The notes below the pieces were generated by a model. It did no database searches, was not told the DNA's origin, and saw only the letters and a list, made by a program, of their open reading frames with translations. From NCBI RefSeq assembly GCF_014269205.2, contig NZ_JABWRY020000001.1, positions 3,286,001 to 3,350,000 of the forward strand: a stretch of 64,000 bases of DNA. Direction: 5' to 3'. Shown here piece by piece: positions 35,850-44,397 of this stretch (its first letter is position 1; each line of letters begins with the position of its first letter). Both the position numbers and the translations under genes were made by a program. The stretch comes from Pseudomonas kermanshahensis. GTDB lineage: Bacteria; Pseudomonadota; Gammaproteobacteria; Pseudomonadales; Pseudomonadaceae.

Positions 35850-36050
35850 AATTCCTTCTAAGTGGCAACCACCCGCCTGCTGTCAAACAGAAAGGTGGCA
35901 GCTGTACGTGGGTTGACAGACCGGCGGAATCACGAAGCTCCGGCGCACGCAAGCGTGCCCACACGTACAGCCGCCATAAAGGACGAACCGTATGCATGAT
36001 TACCGTCGCGGCCTGTCAAAGCCGTGTCGTTGATGTGCAACGACACGCCG
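35850..36050 (-). ncRNA. Structured leader RNA candidate upstream of the DUF6124 gene
   Basis: In minus-strand RNA: a perfect 10-bp hairpin (36047-36038 with 36032-36023), then a long stem in which GGCGGCTGTACGTG pairs with CACGTACAGCTGCC (around 35975 and 35905). This encloses a GCACGC/GCGTGC hairpin and a CCGGAGC...CCGG element, and is followed by GCCACC/GGTGG pairing and a CTGTCAA/TTGACAG pair that could compete with it. I remember near-identical sequence before similar small genes in other pseudomonads. It may belong to the C4-antisense-RNA-like class in Rfam, but I cannot verify this. Confidence 0.5.
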
Positions 36051-36162
36051 AGACTAGAGCGCTGCCTGAACAGCCGCAACGGAAAAAAGGCGGCAGGAGT
36101 ATGTTTGGGAAATGCCCTACAAGGAAGGGGTTAAATCTGATTTCTTCTCTCCGAAGCTTTAC

Positions 36163-36392
36163 AACCCGGCCTCTTCGCAGTGCAAGCCCACCCCCTGCGT
36201 CACCTTCCGGTCACGCGCGGTCTGGGTAGGAGCAGCCTTGTGCTGCGAAGAGGCCGGTGGCAGCACTGAGGATTCCCGGTTTGGTCACGGGCCTCTTCGC
36301 AGCACAAGGCTGCTCCTACAATGAAATGCGTAAGCCTCGAGACCAAATAACTTTGTGGGAGCGGGTTAACCCGCGAAGAGGCCAGACCAGGC
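36163..36392. repeat. Cluster of REP elements
   Basis: A single REP at 36163-36193, an inverted pair at 36226-36320 (GTAGGAGCAGCCTTGTGCTG and its partner) and a further single at 36353-36392 (GTGGGAGCGGGTTAACCCGC). Bases 36207-36337 are the left copy of a 131-bp direct repeat whose other copy is 39320-39450. Confidence 0.88.
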
Positions 36393-36475
36393 AACGCAGT
36401 AGCTGTGCTTTAGTGCTGAGGCCGCAGCCTGCTGTACCGCGCTGCCGCTTGATCACTCGGAGTGGATGTTCAACT

Positions 36476-37990
36476 TTAGCTCGTCGGCGCCTGCTTCGGT
36501 TTATTCACCGGGTCGCCGTTGCAGTACAAGTACGGCGAGCCATTTTGAGTAGCAAGCAGACCTGCGCCCGCAGGCACCTGATAGCGGTGCAGCTGCGCAT
36601 CGTACAAACGATCGCCATTGCCCAAGTGGTACAAGCTCAAAGGGTTGAGCAGTTCGCCTTTGAAACCCAGCCAAGTAGTGGATGCTAAGTCGCGAACACG
36701 AAACCCATAGGGCAGGTAGCTGTAATAGACCGGGGGGGTAGATTGGCCATGCTTGAGGCTGGCGAACACGGTGCCCGCAGCATCGCGCAGTTCGAACGTG
36801 CAGGTCGTTGACTCCCACACGTCACCAGTGGCCTCTGTAATTTGCTGCAAAAAGCACGAGGGGCTGTTATTAAGCAGCACCATCCGCCGTTTCGCTGCCT
36901 TGCCGGTAAAGTGATCGCCCAATTGTTGAACGGCATAGATAGACCCTTCCCGGTAGTGATACACCTCCCGCTGCTCACCTAGCACCACTTCCCTGATCCG
37001 CCCCTGAGTGTCATAGGCAAACTGGTAATCCGCGCCCTCTCCCCCTGCCTGGCTGCTGTATGACTTGATCTGTCCATTCGCGTGATAACCGAGCTTGCGA
37101 TTGCTGCGTTTCAAGGTGCGGCCGCGTTGATCGTTGACTTGTGGGTCACCGTTCGATGAGATCAGTGCACCTGGGCGGTCTGGGTCATAGCCGTAAGTAG
37201 AAACACCTGGCCCCTTGCTCGACTTGTGGCTGCGCGACACAACGTTGCCATGGGTGTCGTACGTAAATATCTGCTCGGTATAGGCTTTGTTGCTGCTGCT
37301 GACGGGCGCATTCTCGCCCGTGCAATACCATTTATGCAGACGCTCATCGCTGTCGTACGTGTAATGGTCGCTGCGGTGCTCCTTGTCATCGACCCTTAGC
37401 ACGAACTGCTTCAGCCGCCCATCGCTGAGCAACGTTCGCTCAAGGCTTAGGGTAGGAAAGCCGTCGCCACTGAAAGTACGCGTAGTTTCATTGCCTGACG
37501 GGTCATAGGCGTAACTCACCGTCATCAAGGCGCCGCTGCAGACATCCTTGATGGTTTCCTGAGTGAGTTGGCCTTGGTCGTTGTAGGTGCTGGTTGTCTG
37601 GCATGCCGAACTGGCTGAACTGACGACGCGGTGGTTGGTGTCGTAGGTGAACGTTGTGGTAGTCCCCGTAATGTCGTCGAAGCTGAGCAACTGGCCGGCC
37701 GCCGAGTAGATGTGCAGGGAGGTGGCCGTTTGCTTCCTACCCTTGAAGGTGGGCGCGCAGGCTTCACTGAATTGGCGCTTGGCAAGGTCCAGCGTGACAC
37801 TGTAGCCAGCAGCAAGGTAATCAGGCATGTCCTTAGGCTCAGCGTCTTGAAACAGCGCAGTGGGCGAGCCACCATTAAGTGGCCCATCGCTGCCAAGGGT
37901 GAGTGAATGGTGGCTCGCAAACTCTAAGCGCACGTCACCTACTGCACTATTAACAAGATGCGGCTTACTTTCTGCAGATTGATTGTCCAT
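36476..37990 (-). CDS. Rhs/YD-repeat protein with very short tip
   Basis: 504 residues made of YD-type repeats (YDTNHRVVSSAS, YDPSGNETTRTF, YDTHGNVVSRS, YDTQGRIREVV) and a degenerate Rhs core (LGFKGELLNPLSLYHLGNGD, then RLYDAQLHRYQVP). The chain stops only 15-20 residues after the core motif YLYCNGDPVN, ending KPKQAPTS, so no variable toxin domain follows. No signal peptide. It could be a cut-down Tc/Rhs component, a decoy cassette, or a truncated toxin gene. The reading frame itself is intact and begins with a plausible AAGGTGA site before ATG 37990. Confidence 0.8.
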   Translation of the reverse strand: MDNQSAESKPHLVNSAVGDVRLEFASHHSLTLGSDGPLNGGSPTALFQDAEPKDMPDYLAAGYSVTLDLAKRQFSEACAPTFKGRKQTATSLHIYSAAGQLLSFDDITGTTTTFTYDTNHRVVSSASSACQTTSTYNDQGQLTQETIKDVCSGALMTVSYAYDPSGNETTRTFSGDGFPTLSLERTLLSDGRLKQFVLRVDDKEHRSDHYTYDSDERLHKWYCTGENAPVSSSNKAYTEQIFTYDTHGNVVSRSHKSSKGPGVSTYGYDPDRPGALISSNGDPQVNDQRGRTLKRSNRKLGYHANGQIKSYSSQAGGEGADYQFAYDTQGRIREVVLGEQREVYHYREGSIYAVQQLGDHFTGKAAKRRMVLLNNSPSCFLQQITEATGDVWESTTCTFELRDAAGTVFASLKHGQSTPPVYYSYLPYGFRVRDLASTTWLGFKGELLNPLSLYHLGNGDRLYDAQLHRYQVPAGAGLLATQNGSPYLYCNGDPVNKPKQAPTS

Positions 37991-38096
37991 ACCCAGCTAT
38001 CACCTTTAGCACAAGAAGGATTTCGTCACCTTAGAAACAGTTACCACCTCAACTTTTTACGCACAGTTCCACAACGTTTATAGCGTCAGTACACCG

Positions 38097-39143
38097 TCAA
38101 CCCGCTGCAGCACTCAGCACCTCGCTGCAGCGCTGAACACCTGTTTGATCTTGCGAATAATAAGAAAAGGAATTATACGCCATTAAACCTTCAGCCCTAG
38201 GCGCAATGCTTTTGACTGCCGCCCTCAACGTGCCATGTTCAAAGGCCATGTCTTTTAGCGTTGGATACACTTCAGCCAGCGGTGGGTTAACGTTTTCGAT
38301 CGTGTGCTCGAAGGGCTCGAGATTTAACAAAAGTACAACCCTGCGCAGAATAGGAACCTCACGCCCCGTCACGTGCTTGAATCGGCACTGATTAAATTGT
38401 GCAATGGGAAGCCCAATTAATTTATCTTCGTCATTATAGAAAAAAGCTTCAACGGGAAGCGCGCCGGCTGTTTCAGCCGTCCACGAGGTCACCTTGAAGT
38501 CATTAGGCACGGTGGTCTTTTCGGACGCCCGCTCAACGACCGCCAGTGCCGTCATGAACGCCTCCGTTACATCTGGCCCCTTAAGGGAGAACGCGCACCG
38601 CTTGTCGTAGGCCTTATCATCAATGGGTGAATGGGCCTCAAACCAGGCCTTGGCACCTGTGACAATGTCACTCGACACCACACATGGCGCACTGCTGTCC
38701 TTCTTGTCCTCATACGCTCCACAACCCTTGTCTGAGCGTTTGTCCGAGGCACCATCAACGGGATAGAAGCAGGTTGGCTGCAACTGCAATTGATCCGGTT
38801 GTTCTTGACCTGGCGGTGACACAATATAACCATTGGTGTATGCATACGCTAACCGTTCAAAGGATATACCGATGCGCACGTAACTAAACGAGGTATCGTG
38901 CGTTGCTCCCTTTCGGGGGGGATCCCACGCGTTAAAATGCTTTCCACGCGGATCGCCCACACCTCTTATCAATAGACCGGAGCATTCGTACGCCGGGCGA
39001 TTATTCGGACAGGACTGCACATAAGCTTGATAGCGCAATGTAACTTTTTTCTCTACTTCCTTACCGTACTTATCCAGCTCAGGCGATGCCTGTACAGGCC
39101 CGATCATCGCCAGCATTATCAACCCTGCACAATGTACACGCAT
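38097..39143 (-). CDS. Secreted hypothetical protein, possibly halovibrin-like
   Basis: 348 residues with a Sec signal peptide (MRVHCAGLIMLAMIGPVQA, cleavage before SPELDK) and eight or more Cys in the mature part. The stretch YQAYVQSCPNNRPAYECSGL, then FNAWDPP and SFSYVRIGISFERLAYAY, reminds me of HvnA/halovibrin-type secreted proteins of Pseudomonas and Vibrio, but this is from memory. The C-terminus has CSEVLSAAAG. It lies 100 bases upstream of the Rhs gene on the same strand, between the two 131-bp repeats. A secreted toxin or effector role is inference. Interval 39144-39319 has no gene. Confidence 0.65.
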   Translation of the reverse strand: MRVHCAGLIMLAMIGPVQASPELDKYGKEVEKKVTLRYQAYVQSCPNNRPAYECSGLLIRGVGDPRGKHFNAWDPPRKGATHDTSFSYVRIGISFERLAYAYTNGYIVSPPGQEQPDQLQLQPTCFYPVDGASDKRSDKGCGAYEDKKDSSAPCVVSSDIVTGAKAWFEAHSPIDDKAYDKRCAFSLKGPDVTEAFMTALAVVERASEKTTVPNDFKVTSWTAETAGALPVEAFFYNDEDKLIGLPIAQFNQCRFKHVTGREVPILRRVVLLLNLEPFEHTIENVNPPLAEVYPTLKDMAFEHGTLRAAVKSIAPRAEGLMAYNSFSYYSQDQTGVQRCSEVLSAAAG

Positions 39144-39319
39144 CTATTAACCTCCATTTCTCAAGAGATAATGCACTCCACTGTGCGCTTCGCACACCCT
39201 TGAATGACACACCGGATGGTGATTATCGTCTACTGGTAAAAATGATAGGTTGACGCGAATCGACTATGAGCTGGACTCCGTATAAAGGTCCGAGAAACCC
39301 GCTCCCCCTGCCTCATCCT

Positions 39320-39450
39320 CCGGTCATGCGCGGTCTGGGTAGGAGCAGCCTTGTGCTGCGAAGAGGCCGGTGGCAGCCCTGAAGATTCCCGGTTTGGTCA
39401 CGGGCCTCTTCGCAGCACAAGGCTGCTCCTACACTGAAATGCGTAAGCCT
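39320..39450. repeat. Right copy of a 131-bp direct repeat containing a REP doublet
   Basis: Aligns without gaps to 36207-36337 (constant offset 3,113) with about four mismatches. The inner part, 39339-39432, is an inverted REP pair. The right end abuts the stop of the acyl-CoA dehydrogenase gene. Confidence 0.88.
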
Positions 39451-39451
39451 C

Positions 39452-41200
39452 TTACAGGTCATCCACAAACGGCAGCGGTAGTTCGGCCATTTGCAGGCAC
39501 TGCAACCGGTACTCAAAACGCAACCACAGGTGGTCAAAGAAGTACGCCGCCGTCTGACGTTTGCGCCGGTAGAACGGTTGCTCCACTTGCATCAACGCCA
39601 AGCGTGCCGCCCGGGCCCAGGCATGGCCGAGCAACACCATCGCTAACGCTTGCAGGAAGTCACCCGCTGCCCGGTAGGCATATTCCCTGTCATCATGCCG
39701 CACAAGCCCACGCACCCAAGCGCGCAATCCGTCACTGGCTACGTGCAACTGCTGCGCCCAACGCCTGCCTTCGGCGTCACTCGCCAAGCCCGCATCTTCC
39801 AGCACGTGGTCGAGCAGCGATTCCAGCGCCTCGCCACGGTCGCCCAACACCTTGCGCACGAGCAGGTCGTTGGCCTGAATCTCGTTGGTGCCCTCGTAAA
39901 TCATGGCCACGCGGCTGTCGCGCACGGTCTGCTCGATGCCCGATTCGGTGACGTACCCGTAGCCGCCAAACACCTGCAACGCGTCACTGGCCAGCTGGAA
40001 CCCTTGCTCGGTGAAAAAGGCTTTGACCACGGGCGTGAGCAAGCCGATGCGGGCCTCCAGGGTGTGACGGGCCGCCCCTTGCGACTGCTCGGCAAGGTCG
40101 AGCAGGTGGGCACTCCAATAGCCGATGGCGCGCATGCCTTCGGTCAGCGCCCGAGACTGCCATAACACCCGCCGCACGGCCGGGTGGAGGGCCACCGGGT
40201 CCGCTGCGGCAGCTGGAGCACCTTCAGGGCGCACCACCGCACGCATTTGCACACGCGCCTGTGCATAGGCCAAGGCACGCTGCCCGGCACTTTCGGCATG
40301 GGCCAAGCCCTGTTGCCCCACGTAGGTGCGGGCACTGTTCATCATCACGAACAACGCAGCCAGGCCGCAATGGGGCTCGCCGATGAGCCAGCCTTGAGCC
40401 TGGTCGAAGCTGAGGCTGCAGGTAGCGCTGGCGTGAATGCCCATCTTGTGTTCGATGCCGGTGCAATGAACGCCGTTGGACTGGCTTTGCTCAGTTAACT
40501 TGGGAACCAGGAACAACGACAGACCACGGCTGCCTGCAGGCGCATCGGGCAGCCGCGCCAGCACTAGGTGGACGATATTGTCGGTGAGGTCGTGCTCGCC
40601 ACCCGAAATGAATACTTTGTTGCCCGTCAGCCGATAAGCCCCTGCTTCATCCACCCGCGCCTGCGTGCGTATCAGCCCCACATCGCTGCCGGCCTGGGGT
40701 TCGGTCAGGCACATGGTGGGCAGGCATTCACCGCTGACGATCTTGCCCAGCCAGGCCCGGCACAGCTCGGCAGAGCCAAACGTACGCAGGCACTCGTAGG
40801 CGCCATGGGCGATGCCGCTGTACATGGCCCAGCCATGGTTACAGGCGTAGATCACTTCGTGCAGCGCAGCCCCGAGCAGCAGCGGCAGGCCCTGGCCGCC
40901 GTGCTCCACTGCGCAGGTCAACCCTGGCCAGCCGCCCTCCACGTAACGCTGGTAGGCCTGGCGGAAACCTTTCGGGGTGGTCACTTTGCCGGCGTGGAAG
41001 CTACAGCCTTCGCGGTCGCCGCTCATGTTCAACGGCAGCAACTGGTGTTCTGCAAAGCGCGCGCCCTCCTCCAGCAGTTGGTGAGCCAACGCGCTGTCGA
41101 CGCCGGCGAATCGCTCGGATTCAGCCCAGGCCGCAGGTGCTTGCAGCCAGTGATCGATCACGAAACGGATGTCTTGCAGCGGAGCGCGATAGATAGACAC
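39452..41200 (-). CDS. acd: Acyl-CoA dehydrogenase of the ferulate operon
   Basis: 582 residues of the large acyl-CoA dehydrogenase type. Visible: the FAD/substrate region MCLTEPQAGSDVGLIRTQA, HKMGIHASATCSLSFDQAQG, and the C-terminal family stretch QVFGGYGYVTESGIEQTVRD with IYEGTNEIQANDL. GTG 41200 follows AAGGAGG by six bases, which decides the start. With the thiolase it is the predicted beta-oxidation branch that accompanies the ferulate genes in P. putida; growth on ferulate mainly uses ech, vdh and fcs. It is the last gene of the operon. Confidence 0.88.
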   Translation of the reverse strand: MSIYRAPLQDIRFVIDHWLQAPAAWAESERFAGVDSALAHQLLEEGARFAEHQLLPLNMSGDREGCSFHAGKVTTPKGFRQAYQRYVEGGWPGLTCAVEHGGQGLPLLLGAALHEVIYACNHGWAMYSGIAHGAYECLRTFGSAELCRAWLGKIVSGECLPTMCLTEPQAGSDVGLIRTQARVDEAGAYRLTGNKVFISGGEHDLTDNIVHLVLARLPDAPAGSRGLSLFLVPKLTEQSQSNGVHCTGIEHKMGIHASATCSLSFDQAQGWLIGEPHCGLAALFVMMNSARTYVGQQGLAHAESAGQRALAYAQARVQMRAVVRPEGAPAAAADPVALHPAVRRVLWQSRALTEGMRAIGYWSAHLLDLAEQSQGAARHTLEARIGLLTPVVKAFFTEQGFQLASDALQVFGGYGYVTESGIEQTVRDSRVAMIYEGTNEIQANDLLVRKVLGDRGEALESLLDHVLEDAGLASDAEGRRWAQQLHVASDGLRAWVRGLVRHDDREYAYRAAGDFLQALAMVLLGHAWARAARLALMQVEQPFYRRKRQTAAYFFDHLWLRFEYRLQCLQMAELPLPFVDDL

Positions 41201-41213
41201 GTGAACCTCCTTT

Positions 41214-42461
41214 TCAGGTCTTGGCCAGTGGGTTTTCCAACAGCAGGGCCATGCCCTGGCCACCGCCGACGCAGGCAGATACCACGCCATAGCGCTGGCC
41301 ACTGGCGCGCAATTGCCGCGCAACGCTGATCACCAGGCGCAGGCCGGTTGCGGCCAGCGGGTGGCCAAGGGCGATAGCGCCGCCACAGGCATTCAGCCGT
41401 TCCGGCGCGATGCCCAACGACTGCTGCACCGCTACAATCTGCGCGCCCTGGGCTTCGTTGATTTCGAAGCAGGCGATGGCGTCCAGCGGCAGGCCTGCAC
41501 GCTTCAGCAGCAAACGGATGGCCGGCACCGGGCCCAGCCCCATCACCTCAGGCGCGACGCCCACCACACTGCTGGCCCGCAACCAGGCCATCGGCATGCG
41601 CCCAGCCAGCTGGTCTGCCGAACACATCAGCACCGCCGCTGCGCCATCCACCACCGCACAGCTATTGCCCGCGGTTTGCACCCCCTGCGGGTAAATCGGG
41701 GGCAGTTGCTGCAAACGCTCGAACGCGGTCGCGCGCGGGTGGCTGTCTTCGGAGACGGCTTCAACGCCACGCGGCAGGCGAATGCCGCGTGGCTGCAAGC
41801 CGGGCGCTTCGAACACTTCATTGCCAACGCTGACGCACTCGTCGGCAAACCACCCTAGCGCCCGCGCAGCCATGGCCCGCGCGAAGCTCTGGGCCGCCCA
41901 GGCGTCTACGGCAGCCCGGGGGATGTGACAGTGCCGGGCGATGTTCTCAGCGGTCTGGATCATGCTGATGCCAACAGCGGGGTCGAACAGGGCTTCCCAG
42001 AGAAAGTCCTTGAAGCCGACTTCGCCGCCCAAGCGAAAACCGCCACGGTGGGTGTAGGCCACGATCGGATTGCGTGACATCGACTCCGCCGCCACACACA
42101 GCACCGTGCCCGCCTCCCCCGCCTGGATTTGCTCACCCGCCTGGCGCAGCAGTTCAAAACCGGTCGCGCAGATGCGTTGCACCATCAGCGCGGGTACTGC
42201 CTGGTCGACGCCACAGTACAGCCCGATATGCCGGGGTAGCATGTAGGCGTCGAAGTCAGCCTGGGCCATGGAGCCAGCCAATACGCTGTCGACAGCACGC
42301 CCCTCCAGCCCGGCGCGCTGCAACACTGCGCGGCCGGCCTTGATACCCAGGTCGGTCGGCGAGAGCAACCCGAATGCGCCATTGAGATCGACCCACGGCG
42401 TGCGGATACCATCGAGCAACGCGGTCGCCGCAAACGCGCGGAATTGCCCCCGGGCCGTCAT
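41214..42461 (-). CDS. aat: Beta-ketothiolase of the ferulate operon
   Basis: 415 residues. The nucleophilic Cys is in MVQRICATG, the catalytic His in CGGAIALGHPLAATG and the acid-base Cys in SACVGGGQGMALLLEN. Also seen: CFEINEAQGAQIVAV and AVVDGAAAVLM. ATG 42461 overlaps the fcs stop (ATGA), and acd starts 13 bases downstream of its end. It would thiolyse a 3-ketoacyl-CoA from the alternative ferulate beta-oxidation route or a similar aromatic acyl-CoA. Confidence 0.88.
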   Translation of the reverse strand: MTARGQFRAFAATALLDGIRTPWVDLNGAFGLLSPTDLGIKAGRAVLQRAGLEGRAVDSVLAGSMAQADFDAYMLPRHIGLYCGVDQAVPALMVQRICATGFELLRQAGEQIQAGEAGTVLCVAAESMSRNPIVAYTHRGGFRLGGEVGFKDFLWEALFDPAVGISMIQTAENIARHCHIPRAAVDAWAAQSFARAMAARALGWFADECVSVGNEVFEAPGLQPRGIRLPRGVEAVSEDSHPRATAFERLQQLPPIYPQGVQTAGNSCAVVDGAAAVLMCSADQLAGRMPMAWLRASSVVGVAPEVMGLGPVPAIRLLLKRAGLPLDAIACFEINEAQGAQIVAVQQSLGIAPERLNACGGAIALGHPLAATGLRLVISVARQLRASGQRYGVVSACVGGGQGMALLLENPLAKT

Positions 42462-44317
42462 GGCGCGTCTACACGTAACGGCCCCGACCCGGCGTACAGG
42501 CTGTCGATCAGGCCCTGGCGCAGTTGCAGGACCGCACGCTGGTTGATAGAGCCTTTGTCGGTGATCTCGCCGCGGTCGATGGACGGCGCTTCGTAGGCCA
42601 GGCCCGCGAACTGGATGAAGCTGGCGTTACCCGTGGCGCCTCGGTTGAGGCTGGCCAGCAGACTCGACAGCCAGTCCCGCACGGCAGGCGATGCCAGCAC
42701 CTGGGCATCACTGGCCTGGTCGCCAAGCCCGGCCAACTGCCGGCACTCCGGCAACCGCGGGAAGATCAGCAAGCCCAGGCATTCGCGGTCAGGGCCCAGT
42801 ACCACGACGTCCAGCACATATGGGGCACCCTGCAGGATCACCTGGGTGCGCATGGGCCCGACGCTGACGAACACCCCGGAGGACAACTTGAAGTCCTCGG
42901 CAATACGCCCGTCGAACATCAGCCCAAGCTACGGGTTGTCGGGGTCGCACAGGCGCACGGCATCACCGCTGCGGTAGAACCCTTCTTCGTCGAACGCCGC
43001 TTCGGTTTGCTGGGATGAGCGCCAGTACCCCGGCATCACATGCGGCCCGCGAAACCTCGCTTCGAGTTTGCCGTCCACCGGCACCAGCTTGACCTCGCAG
43101 CCCGGGGCCGGCAGGCCAATGTAGCCTGCGACCGACAGCGGCCCCGTGGTGAACGTGCACGACGGCGAGGTCTCGGTCATGCCCAGCCCCGCCATCATGC
43201 GGATGCGTTCACCGCAATGGGCCACGGCCACCGCGTCAAGCCGGTCCCAGATGGCCTGTGACAACCCGGCGCCGGCAAAAAAGAACAGCTTCATGCGTTG
43301 GAAAAAGCGTTCGCACAGGCTGCTGTCCTGCTCCAGCGCCTTGACCAGTTCTTCCCAGCCCTTGGGCACGGTCAGGTACGCCGTGGGGGAAATGTCTTTG
43401 AGGTTACGCAGCGTCTGGGCAAAGCCTTGCGGCGTCGGCTTGCCATCGTCGATATACAGCGTGCCGCCGTTGTACAGCACGATGCCCACATTATGGCTGC
43501 CGCCAAAAGTGTGGTTCCACGGCAGCCAGTCGACCAGCACCGGCGGCACCTCGGCGAATTCCGGAAAGGTCTGCAACAGCATCTGCTGGTTGGCGCAGAG
43601 CATGCCCTGGGTGGTGACCACAGCCTTGGGCAGCTTGGTGGAGCCGGACGTGAACAGGAACTTGGCCAGGTTTTGTGGGCGCAACGCGGCAAACGCTTGG
43701 TCGGCGCAAGGGTGTGCGGCAGTGGCCAACACCTCGGCGAACGGCGTGCTCGCCCGGCCTGGCAGTTCGCCCTCGCCCAGCACCAGTGACACCGAGGGCT
43801 CGAACACCGCATCGATGGCTCTGCCATAGGCAGCGTCGGCCGCGAAGACCAGGCCCGGTTGGAGGGTCTGGACGATATGGCGCAGCTTGCCAAAATCCTG
43901 GGACAGCAGTGAATAGGCCGGCGATACCGGGCAATACGGGATGCCGGCATACAGTGCGGCCGAGGCCAGTTGCACATGCTCAAGGTCGTTGCCCGAGAGG
44001 ATCACCAGCGGGCGTTCGGCGCTCAGGCCTTGATCCAGCAACCAGGTGGCGATGGATCGAACACGCTGCAACATGGTGGCGTAACTAATGTGCTGCCACT
44101 CGCCATCGGCACCACGGCGGGCAACGAACGTTTGCTCGCCGCGCTGTTCGGCCCAATGCAGCAAGCGCTCCATCAGCCGTGCCGGGTAAGCAGCAAGTGG
44201 TTCCACAGGGTTCAGGTAGAGGATGTCGCCTTGTTGGCGCACCTGTACCTGAGGCTGCCCGATCTTGACGGCGCGCAAGGGCGCACGCTGGGCAACGGAG
44301 AGGGTTTCGCAGACCAT
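42458..44317 (-). pseudogene. fcs: Feruloyl-CoA synthetase with in-frame amber codon
   Basis: The frame spans 620 codons, the normal size for Fcs, but codon 463 (42929-42931) is TAG. Upstream: the AMP-binding P-loop FLFTSGSTKLPKAV, MTETSPSCTF and YRSGDAVRL...DPDNP. Immediately after the stop, the same frame continues LGLMFDGRIAEDFKLSSG and on to the C-terminal domain with DRGEITDKGSINQ. The expected residue is Gln, so one C-to-T change (CAG to TAG) explains it. Fcs makes feruloyl-CoA from ferulate. As written, the strain would make a protein lacking the C-terminal catalytic-lysine domain unless the codon is suppressed or the base is a sequencing error. Confidence 0.88.
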
Positions 44318-44397
44318 GAAGGCTACCTCTGCCTTAGTGCGCCCGAGGGCCGAGAGGCCCCCAAGTGCATTCGCTATTGTTGTTGTGAGTGCGTGGG

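Noticed and set aside
35845..35997. N-terminal extension of the DUF6124 frame
   Set aside because: The extension lies in the structured leader, has no ribosome site and is compositionally unlike the protein.
24376..39434. REP doublets as CRISPR repeats or transposon ends
   Set aside because: No regular spacers; the cores are the known pseudomonad REP type and occur as inverted pairs.
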